A DNA stretch of 64,000 nucleotides, from assembly GCF_029868385.1 (NCBI RefSeq), contig NZ_JARWNX010000043.1:124001-188000 (forward strand). The letters run 5' to 3'. How positions within the stretch are numbered: the stretch's first letter is position 1; each line of letters begins with the position of its first letter. Positions 42,452 to 53,415 of this stretch are shown here, piece by piece. Source of the DNA: Nocardia cyriacigeorgica (lineage in GTDB: Bacteria; Actinomycetota; Actinomycetes; Mycobacteriales; Mycobacteriaceae). The notes beneath the pieces were generated by a model. That model was not told the origin of the DNA. It was given only the letters and a program-made list of their open reading frames with translations, and searched no databases. The position numbers and the translations under genes were made by a program.

Positions 42452-43630
42452 ATGCGCCAGCAGCCACAGACCGTCGCCCGCCTGCGGCCCTTCGGCGCCA
42501 CCATCTTCGCCGAGATGACCGAACTCGCGGTCCGGCACGATGCCATCAACCTGGGGCAGGGCTTCCCCGACTCCGACGGCCCGGCGGGCATGCTCGAGGT
42601 GGCCCGCCGCGCCATCGCCGACGGGCTCAACCAGTACCCGCCGGGACGCGGTATGCCGGTCCTGCGTCATGCTGTCGCCGCCGATCGGGCCCGGCGCTAC
42701 GGCACCGAATACGATCCGGACACCCAGGTTCTGGTGACCGTCGGCGCCACCGAGGCGATCAGCGCCGCTGTGCTCGGACTGGTCGAACCGGGGCAGGAGG
42801 TGGTGCTCATCGAGCCGTACTACGACTCCTACGCCGCCGCCGTCGCATTGGCCGGTGCGCGGCGGCGCACCGCGCGGCTCGTCGCCGACGGCGCCCGTTT
42901 CGTCCTCGACGTGGACAGCCTGCGCGCCGCGATCACACCCGCCACCCGGATGATCATGGTCAACTCGCCGCACAACCCTACCGGCACCGTGCTCGACCGC
43001 GCCGACCTCACCGCGATCGCCGAAATAGCCTGTGCACACGACCTGTTGGTGCTCACCGACGAGGTCTACGAGCATCTGGTCTTCGACGGTGCCGAGCACA
43101 TCAGCCTCGCAACGCTGCCCGGTATGGCCGAACGGACGCTGGTGGTGTCGAGTGCGGCGAAGACGTTCAGCGTCACCGGCTGGAAGACCGGATGGGTATG
43201 CGCCGCACCGGAATTGATCGACGGCGTGCTCGCCGCCAAACAGTTCATGACCTTCGTCGCCGGTGGCCCGTTCCAACCCGCGGTGGCCCATGCGCTGACC
43301 GAGGAGCTGGACTGGGTCGCCGCACTGCGCGACTCGCTGTCGGACCGTCGTCTGCGTCTGTCGGCGGCGCTCGCCGATACCGGCTTCGCGGTCCACTCCA
43401 GTGCGGGTGGCTATTTCGTCTGCGCCGATATCCGTCCGCTCGGCGCCACCGACGGCCTCGCCTTCTGCCGTGAACTGCCGACGCGCCTCGGCGTGGCCGC
43501 GGTTCCGGTCAGTGTTTTCACCGACCATCCCGACGAGTGGAACCATCTGGTGCGCTTCACCTTCTGCAAGCGAGGCGAGACCCTGGACGAAGGGATACGG
43601 CGCCTGCGCGCCGGAGCGCCGATCGCCTGA
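42452..43630 (+). CDS. dapC: Class I/II aminotransferase, DapC-like
   Basis: 392 residues, fold-type I PLP enzyme. INLGQGFPDSDGP, VGATEAISAAVLGLV, SPHNPTGTV, DEVYEHLVFDG and the Schiff-base lysine in SSAAKTFSVTGWKTGW are all readable. The sequence follows M. tuberculosis DapC (Rv0858c) closely from memory. DapC makes N-succinyl-LL-diaminopimelate for lysine and peptidoglycan; related enzymes act on methionine or kynurenine, so specificity is inferred. TAGGCT lies 7 nt before the ATG (leaderless). Confidence 0.85.
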   Translation: MRQQPQTVARLRPFGATIFAEMTELAVRHDAINLGQGFPDSDGPAGMLEVARRAIADGLNQYPPGRGMPVLRHAVAADRARRYGTEYDPDTQVLVTVGATEAISAAVLGLVEPGQEVVLIEPYYDSYAAAVALAGARRRTARLVADGARFVLDVDSLRAAITPATRMIMVNSPHNPTGTVLDRADLTAIAEIACAHDLLVLTDEVYEHLVFDGAEHISLATLPGMAERTLVVSSAAKTFSVTGWKTGWVCAAPELIDGVLAAKQFMTFVAGGPFQPAVAHALTEELDWVAALRDSLSDRRLRLSAALADTGFAVHSSAGGYFVCADIRPLGATDGLAFCRELPTRLGVAAVPVSVFTDHPDEWNHLVRFTFCKRGETLDEGIRRLRAGAPIA

Positions 43631-43646
43631 GCCGTGCGGACCCGGC

Positions 43647-44291
43647 TCAGGCGGGCACCGGTCGGGCGCGATCGGTGGCCACGACGACGGCGATACCGCC
43701 CAGTGCGGTTCCCATGAAGTAGCGCTGTGCCCGCAGCCAGATCGGGCGGGCAGTGAAGAACGCGGCGACCTGCCCGGCGGCCAGCACGATGAGGGCGTTC
43801 ACGGTCAGCGCGACGGTGATCTGGACCGCGCCGAGGCACAGGCTCTGCAACCACACCGGCGCGGGGCCGGGATGGACGAACTGCGGGATCAGCGCCATGT
43901 ACATGATGGCGATCTTCGGATTCAGCAGATTGGTGACCAGACCCATCGTGAACAGTCGCCGGGTCGGGTCCGCGGGCAGCTGCGCGGGCGTGAATACCGA
44001 CACCCCACCCGGCCGCAGCGCCTGCCAGGCCAGCCAGAGCAGATAGGCGGCACCGGCCAGCTTCAACGCGGTGTACAGCCCGGGGACCACCGCGAACACC
44101 GCCGTGATCCCCGCGACCGCGGCCAGTAGATACACCCCGAACCCGGCCGCGACGCCGGTCAGCGACACCAGGCCCGCGCGGCGTCCCTGTGACACGGTCC
44201 GTGACACCAGATACATCATGTTGGGTCCTGGGGTGAGCACCATGCCGAGCGCTGCCGCCGCCACGCCCATCATTGCCGCCATCTCGATCAT
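43647..44291 (-). CDS. LysE/RhtB family amino-acid exporter
   Basis: 214 residues, six hydrophobic helices. LTPGPNMMYLVSRTVSQGRRAG near the N-terminus and NLLNPKIAIMYMALIPQFV in the middle are LysE-superfamily signatures. Expected to export an amino acid or small amine. An AGGATC Shine-Dalgarno precedes the ATG. Convergent with the aminotransferase gene, 16 nt between stops. Confidence 0.87.
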   Translation of the reverse strand: MIEMAAMMGVAAAALGMVLTPGPNMMYLVSRTVSQGRRAGLVSLTGVAAGFGVYLLAAVAGITAVFAVVPGLYTALKLAGAAYLLWLAWQALRPGGVSVFTPAQLPADPTRRLFTMGLVTNLLNPKIAIMYMALIPQFVHPGPAPVWLQSLCLGAVQITVALTVNALIVLAAGQVAAFFTARPIWLRAQRYFMGTALGGIAVVVATDRARPVPA

Positions 44292-44445
44292 GCCGATGAT
44301 CCTCGCGCGCGCCGGGTCGGTTCGTCTCGGTCCAGTTCGGCACCGGTGGACCCGTCACCATCGGTGCGCAGGGGAGTACCGTCGTCGCGGGTGGGTGTCG
44401 GTGGGTTCGGGAACAATGGGTGGGAGCACTGCACAGGAGGCACCG

Positions 44446-46104
44446 GTGGCTGAAGGTCCACTAATCGTTCAGAGTGACAAGACGCTGCTGCTCGAGGTCG
44501 ATCACGAATCGGCCGACGCGGCGCGGCAGGCCATCGCGCCGTTCGCCGAACTCGAGCGCGCGCCGGAGCATGTGCACACCTACCGGATAACGCCGCTGGC
44601 ATTGTGGAACGCCCGTGCGGCGGGCCACGACGCCGAGCAGGTGGTGGACGCGCTGATCGGTTTCTCCCGCTACGCCGTGCCGCAGCCGCTGCTGGTCGAC
44701 GTCGTCGACACCATGGCCCGCTACGGCAGGTTGCAGCTGGTGAAGCATCCGGCGCACGGGCTCACCCTGGTGAGCCTGGATCGCGCGGTGCTCGAGGAGG
44801 TGCTGCGGCACAAGAAGATCGCCCCGATGCTCGGTGAGCGGCTCGACGACGACACCGTGATCGTGCATCCGTCCGAGCGCGGCCACATCAAACAGATGTT
44901 GCTGAAGATCGGCTGGCCCGCCGAGGACCTGGCCGGATACGTCGACGGTGAGGCGCATCCGATCGAACTCGACTACACCGGCGGCGCCTGGCAGTTGCGC
45001 GACTATCAGGAGATGGCCGCCGATTCGTTCTGGGCGGGTGGTTCGGGTGTGGTGGTGCTGCCGTGTGGTGCGGGCAAGACGATGGTCGGCGCTGCCGCCA
45101 TGGCGCGAGCCAAGGCGACGACCCTGATCCTGGTCACCAATACCGTCGCCGGACGGCAGTGGCGGCGTGAACTGCTGGCCCGCACGTCGCTCACCGAGGA
45201 CGAGATCGGTGAATACTCCGGTGAGCGCAAGGAGATCCGTCCGGTCACCATCGCCACCTATCAGGTGATCACCCGCCGCACCAAGGGCGAATACAAGCAT
45301 CTCGAGCTGTTCGACAGCCGTGACTGGGGGCTGGTCATCTACGACGAGGTCCATCTGCTGCCCGCGCCGGTATTCCGGATGACGGCCGATCTCCAGTCCC
45401 GGCGTCGGCTCGGCCTCACCGCCACCCTGGTGCGCGAGGACGGCCGCGAGGGCGATGTGTTCTCGCTGATCGGGCCGAAACGCTATGACGCGCCGTGGAA
45501 GGACATCGAGGCGCAGGGCTGGATCGCGCCCGCCGACTGCGTCGAGGTGCGGGTGACGCTCACCGATGCCGAACGGATGTCCTATGCCACCGCCGAGCCG
45601 GAGGAGCGCTACAAGCTGTGCTCCACCGCGCACACCAAGATCGCCGTCGTCGAATCCATCCTGGCCGAACATGCCGACGCGCCCACCCTGGTGATCGGCG
45701 CCTATCTCGAGCAGTTGGAGGAGCTTGGTGCGGCGCTGGACGCGCCGGTCATCCAGGGGTCGACGAAAACCAAAGAGCGCGAAGCGCTTTTCGACGCCTT
45801 CCGGCGCGGCGAGGTGCCCGTACTCGTGGTGAGCAAGGTCGCGAACTTCTCCATCGACCTGCCCGAAGCGTCGGTCGCAGTCCAGGTTTCGGGTACGTTC
45901 GGGTCGAGGCAGGAGGAGGCGCAGCGGCTCGGCCGGTTGTTGCGTCCGAAGCAGGACGGGGGTCAGGCGCACTTCTATTCGGTGGTCGCCCGCGACACGC
46001 TCGACGCGGAGTACGCGGCCCATCGCCAGCGTTTCCTGGCCGAACAGGGGTATGCCTATCGCATAACAGATGCTGACGACTTGCTGGGACCGGCCATCGG
46101 ATAA
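44446..46104 (+). CDS. XPB-type DNA helicase (Ercc3)
   Basis: 552 residues, SF2 3'-5' helicase. After a damage-recognition N-terminus (GPLIVQSDKTLLLEVDHES), the ATPase has QLRDYQ, VLPCGAGKTMVGA (motif I), YDEVHLLPA (DEVH, motif II), LGLTATL (III) and QRLGRLLRP (VI). M. tuberculosis Rv0861c (XPB) is nearly identical in these blocks as I recall. The GTG at 44446 has AGGAGG 5 nt upstream, better than the ATG at 44416. Confidence 0.93.
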   Translation: MAEGPLIVQSDKTLLLEVDHESADAARQAIAPFAELERAPEHVHTYRITPLALWNARAAGHDAEQVVDALIGFSRYAVPQPLLVDVVDTMARYGRLQLVKHPAHGLTLVSLDRAVLEEVLRHKKIAPMLGERLDDDTVIVHPSERGHIKQMLLKIGWPAEDLAGYVDGEAHPIELDYTGGAWQLRDYQEMAADSFWAGGSGVVVLPCGAGKTMVGAAAMARAKATTLILVTNTVAGRQWRRELLARTSLTEDEIGEYSGERKEIRPVTIATYQVITRRTKGEYKHLELFDSRDWGLVIYDEVHLLPAPVFRMTADLQSRRRLGLTATLVREDGREGDVFSLIGPKRYDAPWKDIEAQGWIAPADCVEVRVTLTDAERMSYATAEPEERYKLCSTAHTKIAVVESILAEHADAPTLVIGAYLEQLEELGAALDAPVIQGSTKTKEREALFDAFRRGEVPVLVVSKVANFSIDLPEASVAVQVSGTFGSRQEEAQRLGRLLRPKQDGGQAHFYSVVARDTLDAEYAAHRQRFLAEQGYAYRITDADDLLGPAIG

Positions 46105-46144
46105 GTGGAGGCGACACCTCCACAACGTGTGCTAGGAATAAGAC

Positions 46145-46816
46145 GTGCGACGCTTCGAATTCGTGGTGGACCGCAACCATGCCCATGCGGTCAACGAAGT
46201 TGTCGCCGATCTGCGTCGGTTGCGGATCAGCGCGGTGATCGCCGCCGTGGTCGCGGCGGCCGTGACCGCCTATCTGGTGTGGTTGAACCACCCCTGGTCC
46301 TATCTGTTGGCCGTGGCCTCCGCGCTGGGTGCGGTGACCGCGCTCTGGGTGGCGCTGTGGGCACCGCGCCGCTCACGCATCGACCGGCTCTACGCCGAGG
46401 GCGAACTGGTTCCCGCCGTCGTCTCGCATGCGTATCCGAGCGGGACGGTGCTGCTGCTCGCGCTGGTGAACCTCGGCCGCCCCGAGGGCACCGAGGCGCG
46501 TTACGCGCTGGTGGTGCGCAAGGTGCGGGCGCTACCCGGACATGAGGCCAGAGCGGGGGAGCGGGTGCCCTCGGTCGTGGTGCGCGGCGATCACGCTTCC
46601 CGCGCGGTCGGTGAGCTGCGGCAGAGTGTCGACGCCATGCCCATCGCCTGGGGCACGAGGGACGGCAATGTCATCGAACGGGCCCGCGCGGCCATCAGCG
46701 AGGTGGAGTGGCGGCTGCTGTCGGACAATCTCGCCCTCGCCGAGAAGGTGCGCCGCACCTCCGCCAAGCGATTGCTGCTCGACCCCCAGCATCTCCCCGA
46801 CGATCTCGGCTCCTGA
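46145..46816 (+). CDS. DUF3239 membrane protein
   Basis: 223 residues: two hydrophobic helices (ISAVIAAVVAAAVTAYLVW and YLLAVASALGAVTALWVALW) near residues 28-78, then a soluble ~140-residue domain with RYALVVRKVRALPGHEARAGERVPSV. The family is found in mycolata; no function is established. It starts 40 nt after the helicase and may be co-transcribed. Confidence 0.72.
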   Translation: MRRFEFVVDRNHAHAVNEVVADLRRLRISAVIAAVVAAAVTAYLVWLNHPWSYLLAVASALGAVTALWVALWAPRRSRIDRLYAEGELVPAVVSHAYPSGTVLLLALVNLGRPEGTEARYALVVRKVRALPGHEARAGERVPSVVVRGDHASRAVGELRQSVDAMPIAWGTRDGNVIERARAAISEVEWRLLSDNLALAEKVRRTSAKRLLLDPQHLPDDLGS

Positions 46817-46964
46817 GGGTCGCGCGGAATACGGGCCGGGTGATGGCCGCCGGACCGGCGCGTCGGCGGCGGTGCGCGGAAAGGCCGTCGGGGGCGACTA
46901 CCATCCATCGGGGCCGGTGCACCGTGCCCGACGATGCGGTATCGAACGAGGGGTGTGGGTTCGT

Positions 46965-48371
46965 ATGAGGTTGTCCGGCGCGTCGATCGTCGCGGTGGCG
47001 GCCGCGCTGCTGCTCGGACTGTCCGGTCCGGCGAGCGCGCAGTCGGCGAACGATCCGCTGGCCGGTGCGCCGGGACTCGGCGATCCGTACTATCCGCTCG
47101 ACGGCAACGGCGGATACGACGTGCGCCACTACGAGGTCGGCATCGGCTATGAGCCCGTGGCCCGGCAGCTGACCGGTTCCACCAGGATCGACGCCACCGC
47201 CACCCAGGCGCTCACCTCGTTCAACCTGGATTTCGCCGGTCCGCCGGTGCAGCGGGTCGCGGTGAACAATATGCCCGCGACGTTCGACCGCAACGGTGAG
47301 CACGAACTGACCGTGCGGCCGCTGCTACCGCTGCTGCCGGGATTGCCGTTCACCGTCACGGTCGATTACGCGGGTCCTGCGGTGGACGCCGAGGGTGAGG
47401 GTTGGACCTTCGCCCCGAGTGGCGGCGCGTTCGTCGCCGGTGAACCGCATTCGGCCACCACCTGGTACCCGCTCAACGACACCCCGCGCGATAAGGCCAC
47501 CTTCACCCTGCACGCCACCGTGCCCGCCGAATGGGAAGTGGTCTCCAACGGGGTGCGCACCAGGAACGAGGTGCGCGACGGTTCCCGGACGGTGAGTTGG
47601 GAATCGCGCGCACCCATCCTCGGCTACCTGACCACCATCGCCATCGACAAGTTCACCTATCTCGAACAGCGCCGCGCCGACGGCACACCATTGCTGAGCG
47701 CTTTCGCCCCCGGCGCGACCCGCAATATCGAGCACGAGCGGCGCCTGCCGGAGATCCTCGATTTCACCGAATCTCTCTACGGCCCATATCCGTTCGACAC
47801 CGCGGGTGGGATCTACGTCGACGCCGACCTGTCCTTCGCCCTGGAAACCCAGACCCGGCCGATCTATGCGCCGTGGGTCGATCTGCCGACCGTGGTGCAC
47901 GAGATCGCGCATCAGTGGTGGGGTGATTCGGTGTCGGTGTACAGCTGGGCCGATATCTGCCTGAACGAATGCTTCGCCAGCTACACCGCCGATTATCTGT
48001 GGCCGGAGCGGACGGCGGGCGCCGACGTCGACGCGATGTACCGCAACACGATTCGGGAAGCGGAGACGATGCCGGAGTTCTGGGATGTCCCGCTGCAAAA
48101 CCCCGGCGCCGGAAACGAATTCACCTCCGTCTACTACCGGGGCCCGCTGTTCCTGCACGCCTTGCGTAAACAACTCGGCGATGAAGTCTTCTTCGCCGCG
48201 ATCCGCGAGTTCGTCACCGCCAATGCCTACGGCAATGCCTCGATGCCGCAGTTCCGTGATTTCATCCAGTCGAAGTCCGGCGCCGATCTGACCGGGTTCT
48301 TCACAGCATGGCTCGATCAGGCCGCCCGGCCGTCGGATGAGTACCTGTTCCCCGGCGACCTCGCGGCGTGA
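46965..48371 (+). CDS. Secreted M1-family zinc metallopeptidase
   Basis: 468 residues. A Sec signal peptide (MRLSGASIVAVAAALLLGL ... ASA cleaved before QS) is followed by the M1 beta domain and catalytic domain with HEIAHQWWGDS and the third zinc ligand in CLNECFASY, 18 residues on. The GAMEN-like exopeptidase loop is replaced by ALETQTRP. Predicted extracellular aminopeptidase. The ATG at 46965 follows GAGGGG; upstream frame has no signal. Confidence 0.9.
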   Translation: MRLSGASIVAVAAALLLGLSGPASAQSANDPLAGAPGLGDPYYPLDGNGGYDVRHYEVGIGYEPVARQLTGSTRIDATATQALTSFNLDFAGPPVQRVAVNNMPATFDRNGEHELTVRPLLPLLPGLPFTVTVDYAGPAVDAEGEGWTFAPSGGAFVAGEPHSATTWYPLNDTPRDKATFTLHATVPAEWEVVSNGVRTRNEVRDGSRTVSWESRAPILGYLTTIAIDKFTYLEQRRADGTPLLSAFAPGATRNIEHERRLPEILDFTESLYGPYPFDTAGGIYVDADLSFALETQTRPIYAPWVDLPTVVHEIAHQWWGDSVSVYSWADICLNECFASYTADYLWPERTAGADVDAMYRNTIREAETMPEFWDVPLQNPGAGNEFTSVYYRGPLFLHALRKQLGDEVFFAAIREFVTANAYGNASMPQFRDFIQSKSGADLTGFFTAWLDQAARPSDEYLFPGDLAA

Positions 48372-48567
48372 ACGTCGCATAGACGCCATATGTGACCGGA
48401 GTCACTGCCGGGCAGGAATATTCAGGTCAGGGCGCTGAACGTAGGGGTCGCGGTGACGGCCGGTGGCGGCCATACTCATGGGGCGTAACAACGCGCCGGC
48501 CGGCACCGCCAGAGTGCTCGGACTGGACGTACGTCCATCATGTGGACGAAATGTGGAAGGCACCATT

Positions 48568-48654
48568 GTGAACTATTTCGGTTTCCAGATGCTCGGTCGA
48601 CTGCTCCCGAGCATTCTCGCGCTGTCGTTGCTCGGCATGTCCAGCATCTACTGA
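48568..48654 (+). CDS. 28-aa hydrophobic peptide
   Basis: GTG start with GGAAGG 7 nt upstream. The peptide reads MNYFGFQMLGRLLPSIL then ALSLLGMSSIY: a single short transmembrane helix and no charged residue except one Arg. Length, start site and composition fit a real small membrane peptide, but I recognise no homolog. A longer in-frame reading from 48463 has no ribosome-binding site. Confidence 0.4.
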   Translation: MNYFGFQMLGRLLPSILALSLLGMSSIY

Positions 48655-48758
48655 CCATCGGCTCCGCACTCCGACCAGATGCGGCCGCGATGATCGTGCG
48701 GGTATCCTCACCCGCGCGTTCATGATCCAGTGAACGCTTCGGTGAGAGAGGTTTTCAC

Positions 48759-49286
48759 GTGAAGTTCCCAGGAACGCGGCTGCTGGCGCGCATCATGCTC
48801 GCCTTCGTCGCAGCGGTCGCGCTGGCGGTTGCGGTGACCGGATGTTCGATGCTCGACGACGCGGGCAAGTCCGATACGGCGAAGTCCGAGGTCGGCGATT
48901 GCATCAACGTCATCAGCAGCTCGGCGGTCGACTCCGAGACCGAACCGGTCGACTGCTCATCGGAGAAGGCCGTCTACAAGGTGGTCCAGACCCACGAGAC
49001 CAAAACCGAATGCGCCGAGGATTACACCTCCTATGAGGAGACCCTCAACGGCGGGACCACCGCGTTCCTGTGCCTCGCGCCCAATTTCAAGCAGGACAGC
49101 TGCTACGCCGACAGCATGCTCTCCGGTTACAGCTTCGCCGACTGCGCCTCCACCGATGCCAGCTTCCGCGTGATCCAGCGGATCGACGGTGAGGCCGACG
49201 AACTGCTGTGCGGTGCCGAGGCCAACAAGTTCATCACCGTGGCCGATCCCAAGACCACGTTCTGCCTCGGCGATCCCAAGGCCTGA
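48759..49286 (+). CDS. LppU-type lipoprotein
   Basis: 175 residues. Signal peptide with lipobox AVTGC (Cys 29). The mature part has GDCINV, EPVDCSS, ECAEDY, FLCLAPN, DCAS and FCLGD, an even spread of eight or more cysteines that suggests disulfides in the periplasm; this pattern matches LppU/SCO3897-like proteins. Role unknown. Confidence 0.72.
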   Translation: MKFPGTRLLARIMLAFVAAVALAVAVTGCSMLDDAGKSDTAKSEVGDCINVISSSAVDSETEPVDCSSEKAVYKVVQTHETKTECAEDYTSYEETLNGGTTAFLCLAPNFKQDSCYADSMLSGYSFADCASTDASFRVIQRIDGEADELLCGAEANKFITVADPKTTFCLGDPKA

Positions 49287-49313
49287 TCGGCGCCTGCTCC
49301 GGCAGGACCGAAG

Positions 49314-51599
49314 CTATTCCAGTAGGGCGACCGACGCGATCCGGTGCAGTGTGAAGTGCCGGACCGCGCCGGTCACCGGATCCACCGCATCGAGTTGACC
49401 GTTGCCGATCCGCAGCGGTTCCACCACCCGTTGGATGGCCGTGCCCTGCGCGTCGACATAACCGATGTTCACCGCCCGGCGCCCGCGCGCCGCCAATTGC
49501 AGCAGCGCGAGCGTCGCGGCGGTTCCGGTCCTTGTGCCGTCGGTGCGCACCGCCTGCGCCGATTTGGCGCTGGCCGCGCGCTCACCGGCCCGCAGTTCCC
49601 GGACCAGTAATTCCAGTTGTTCGGTGCTCGGCGGCACCGGACGATACGCGTGCCTGGCATTCGGGCGCACCGCGATCCGGGCGCCCCGTCGCCGCAGATC
49701 GACGATCACGCCTGCCGAATCCTCCCCGGCCGGTGCGAAACCCGCCGCGCGCAACCGGTCGAGCAGCTCGCCGAGCGGTGCCTGCGAGATCGCCACCGTC
49801 GGCGCGATCGCGCGCAGCGCGAGTTCGGCGGCCACCGGGGCGTTGAGTACCTGGGTCAACAGCGCGGGATCGTCACTGCGCACAAACGATTGCGCCATTC
49901 CGGCCCGCAGCTGTCCGTGCCGCCGCGCCACATCATCGATCAGATAGGTCAGCGCCTGCGGTATCGGCGTGCGCGAATGCCGGGCGAACAGCGCATGCAG
50001 TTCGGCGGCGGTGAGCCCGGCGTCGAGGGCGCGCCGCACCGAGGTCTCACCGATCCGGTAGACGGTGGCCGCGCCCGCCGATTCGACATCGGCGACGAGC
50101 GCGATCCGGCTCTGCAACTCCGCGGTCAGCGGACCGGGCGCGATGACCGTCAGATCGGCCTGCACCAGCACATGATCCACCGGATCCGGCAGGGCCTGCT
50201 CCATCGCGGCTTCGGCCTCGGCGATAGCGGCGGACTCCTCGCCCAACAGCGCCCGTCCAGGAGCGCTCAGCGCACCACGGCCGATGACGCCGAGCGCCGC
50301 GGCTTCCGCGTAGGTGCGCCTCAGCGCTTCGACCCGGAAATGCCTGCGCCAGCGCGGGGCCCGCCAGGCGAGCAGCCGCGCGGCGTCGGCCGGTTCCAGC
50401 GCGGTGCCCGCCGACTGTTCGGCCAGCACTCGCAGCATCGCCTGCCGGTCGCGGACGGCGTGCGGGGAGCGCAGTTCATGCGCGAGGGCGGCAAGGGGTT
50501 TGTCATTGGCGTCGCGCATGCCGATCATCCACGGCACCCGATCCGATTCGAGCCAGGCCTGCGCCAGTGTCACCCAGCGCCGGGCCAGTGGCGCTTCCAG
50601 CCAGGAGTCGGCGGCGGGGGTCGGTGCCCAGAAGTCGTCGGTGCCGTCGACATCCGGCGGCGGGTCGGGCAGGCCGCGGTCGATCAGTTTGGCTCCGGCC
50701 AGCAGTTCGATCAGCAGACCGGTGCGCTGTTCATCGGTGCCCGCGTGCTTGGCGATCCGGCGCGTCTCCCGCACCCCGAGCCCACCGGCCCGCAGCGCGG
50801 GCGCGGGCGCCTGACCGAGAACCTCCAGCACACTCGCGCAGTGGCGCAGCAGTTCACCGACCTCACCCGCGGCCACCGCGTTCACCTCGGCGGCCGTGTG
50901 TTCGGTGGTGGCCGGTCGCGGCGGGGTGAGCGTATGCGGATCGGTGACGGGTTCACCGCGCAGCACCTGGGCCACGGTGAGCGGTAGTTCGACGGTCTCC
51001 TCGTCCAGCGGGCGCAGCAGCTGCCGACTCAACAGTTGCTGCACCGGCCGATCGGCCGGGGTGCCGGGGGCGGCGTCCTTGGTGCGCCCCCGCGGACCGG
51101 TCGCCGCCAGTTTGTCCAGCAAAGCCCGTTCGGTGGGCGAGATCTCGGCCAGTGCGGCCGTCACCTCCGGTTCGGTCAGCGTGTCCGGCAGCTCGGTGGT
51201 GCTGCCCAGCGGCCATGGAAGCGCCTCCGCGGCAGCCGGAACCAGCCGCAGCGCATCACCGTCGAGCCAGACCAGCGCCCGGTCGGTCAAACGCTTCACC
51301 GCGGCGTCGACCGGGGCGGCCTTCACGCGATCGCGCAGCTCCTTCTTCAACTCGCGGCGGGTCAACGGCTCCTGCGCCGACGCCGCACGCACGGCGAGGG
51401 TTTCCACGATGGCGAATTCGAGGGTGTCGAGTTCGTCGGCGGCGCGCAGCACCGAGGCGCGTTGTTCGGCGCGGGCGGCGAGCACCGTCATCGAGGACGG
51501 CAGCGGCACCGCCAGATCGGGCCGCAGCTCGAGCAGCGCGACCAGCTCGGCATCGCCGCGGGAGCCGAGCCAGTCGGCCAGGGAGTCGGTACCGGTCAT
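49314..51599 (-). CDS. Helicase-associated protein (Rv0862c-like, XPB partner)
   Basis: 761 residues. Predominantly winged-helix/helical repeats with an XPB/Ssl2 helicase-C_3-type domain and a C-terminal WYL-like block ([26 protein letters not shown]). The protein resembles Rv0862c, which lies next to the XPB helicase in M. tuberculosis; here five genes separate them and the strands are opposed. The ATG at 51599 lies 7 nt after TAGGCT (leaderless); 43 more residues are in frame. A DNA-repair role is inference. Confidence 0.75.
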   Translation of the reverse strand: MTGTDSLADWLGSRGDAELVALLELRPDLAVPLPSSMTVLAARAEQRASVLRAADELDTLEFAIVETLAVRAASAQEPLTRRELKKELRDRVKAAPVDAAVKRLTDRALVWLDGDALRLVPAAAEALPWPLGSTTELPDTLTEPEVTAALAEISPTERALLDKLAATGPRGRTKDAAPGTPADRPVQQLLSRQLLRPLDEETVELPLTVAQVLRGEPVTDPHTLTPPRPATTEHTAAEVNAVAAGEVGELLRHCASVLEVLGQAPAPALRAGGLGVRETRRIAKHAGTDEQRTGLLIELLAGAKLIDRGLPDPPPDVDGTDDFWAPTPAADSWLEAPLARRWVTLAQAWLESDRVPWMIGMRDANDKPLAALAHELRSPHAVRDRQAMLRVLAEQSAGTALEPADAARLLAWRAPRWRRHFRVEALRRTYAEAAALGVIGRGALSAPGRALLGEESAAIAEAEAAMEQALPDPVDHVLVQADLTVIAPGPLTAELQSRIALVADVESAGAATVYRIGETSVRRALDAGLTAAELHALFARHSRTPIPQALTYLIDDVARRHGQLRAGMAQSFVRSDDPALLTQVLNAPVAAELALRAIAPTVAISQAPLGELLDRLRAAGFAPAGEDSAGVIVDLRRRGARIAVRPNARHAYRPVPPSTEQLELLVRELRAGERAASAKSAQAVRTDGTRTGTAATLALLQLAARGRRAVNIGYVDAQGTAIQRVVEPLRIGNGQLDAVDPVTGAVRHFTLHRIASVALLE

Positions 51600-51717
51600 C
51601 GGATTCAGCCTACGATGTGCGGTCCGGCGCTGCCCGAGCAGGAGGCGTCGACGCCCGCACCGCGGATTCACGCCGACCATCTGCCGGTTGGCACACACCA
51701 CATGCCAGAATGGGCGG

Positions 51718-51906
51718 GTGGTGAACAAATCGAAGAAGCCCTATGTCGACAACGGCTGGCCGCAGGTGGCCGACGGTGAGCATGCGGTGACCGAACTGTC
51801 GTCCTCGCGCTCGGGCAATCTGTCGCCGTTCGGCGAGGACACCGAGTTCCCGGTGGCCGCCGATCAGCTGCCCTACGTCCACCCGCACACCGTCATCAAC
51901 CGCTGA
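51718..51906 (+). CDS. Small conserved protein (Rv0863-like)
   Basis: 62 residues from GTG GTG: begins [20 protein letters not shown] and ends [12 protein letters not shown]. Polar, no membrane segment; the sequence is reminiscent of the small protein next to the XPB region in mycobacteria. CAGAAT lies 6 nt before the first GTG, so translation is probably leaderless; the second GTG (51721) is an alternative. Function unknown. Confidence 0.65.
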   Translation: MVNKSKKPYVDNGWPQVADGEHAVTELSSSRSGNLSPFGEDTEFPVAADQLPYVHPHTVINR

Positions 51907-52100
51907 GCCACCCACCCCGGCCGTCGCGAACCGCGGCCGCCGATCGGTAGTTCATCGCATTCGGCGATGCCCACACCCTCCGCTCGCGCTGGCTCATGCC
52001 CGCGGGCGGTTTCGGTGTAGGTGGGGCCGAAGAGTATTCGTGTCCGGGACGCGACACATCCCGCATCGCATCTGAACGCGCTCCACATCACATCTGAAAA

Positions 52101-52142
52101 CGACTGTGGCCCCGCATCCGATCGGATGCGGGGCCACAGTCG
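52101..52142. terminator. Terminator of rpfA
   Basis: Perfect 42-bp palindrome with 21-bp arms (core GGCCCCGCATCCGA/TCGGATGCGGGGCC), 17 nt after the rpfA stop. Also between the converging small gene and rpfA, so bidirectional. Confidence 0.85.
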
Positions 52143-52159
52143 GTATGTGAAGTCTCGGG

Positions 52160-52945
<786 letters not shown>

Positions 52946-53115
52946 CCGGCTGGGTAAGACGGTACGACGAACCCCGCGAAAAATCACTATTTGGTAACCG
53001 GCGTGTACGGGGGAGTCTCGGAGTGGTCTCGGCCGGGCATAGACCTCTCTGTGCAGCTAGGCGCGGTGCGGGATGGCCGGGGCGGCTGCAAGAACGTTCT
53101 GTTATCTGGCTGTTA

Positions 53116-53131
53116 TGTGATGAGGATCACA
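53116..53131. promoter_or_regulatory. CRP/GlxR-type site upstream of rpfA
   Basis: TGTGAT-GAGG-ATCACA is a perfect dyad matching TGTGANNNNNNTCACA. It lies upstream of the riboswitch. In M. tuberculosis the cAMP receptor protein Rv3676 directly controls rpfA, which supports the call. The 52946-53115 stretch between has no gene. Confidence 0.75.
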
Positions 53132-53172
53132 TGGTGGCTTCGGTAACGAACGGCCGGGGTAACCGGTTGGAG

Positions 53173-53415
53173 TCACTTGGCTCGTCGCCCGGAGCGCAGC
53201 GTGAACACCAGCGCGAGCACGAAGCCGATCGGCGCGAGCATCGCCAACAGATACAGCCACAGTCCCGGCTTCCCGTCGGTGAGGATCGGCGTCAGGAAAA
53301 TGGCGACGATCGCCAGCAGTCCGACCCCGAAGGCGCCGAGCGCGAGCTGTAGCAACCAGTCGCCGGAACGGCGTGGCGCTCCGCCCGAAGGCGGTTGCGG
53401 GGGAGTGTTCGTCAC
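53173..53415 (-). CDS. Two-helix membrane protein
   Basis: 80 residues from GTG: a Pro-rich start (VTNTPPQPPSGGAPRRSGDW) and two helices (LLQLALGAFGVGLLAIVAIF and LWLYLLAMLAPIGFVLALVF) with a short DGKPG turn, ending in basic RSGRRAK. TACGGT lies 6 nt before the GTG, so leaderless. The frame extends upstream to 53652 but overlaps the cold-shock gene. Role unknown. Confidence 0.65.
   Translation of the reverse strand: MTNTPPQPPSGGAPRRSGDWLLQLALGAFGVGLLAIVAIFLTPILTDGKPGLWLYLLAMLAPIGFVLALVFTLRSGRRAK

Noticed and set aside
49287..49313. CCTGC-TCCG-GCAGG as a convergent terminator
   Set aside because: Only a 5-bp stem without a T-run; not enough to call.
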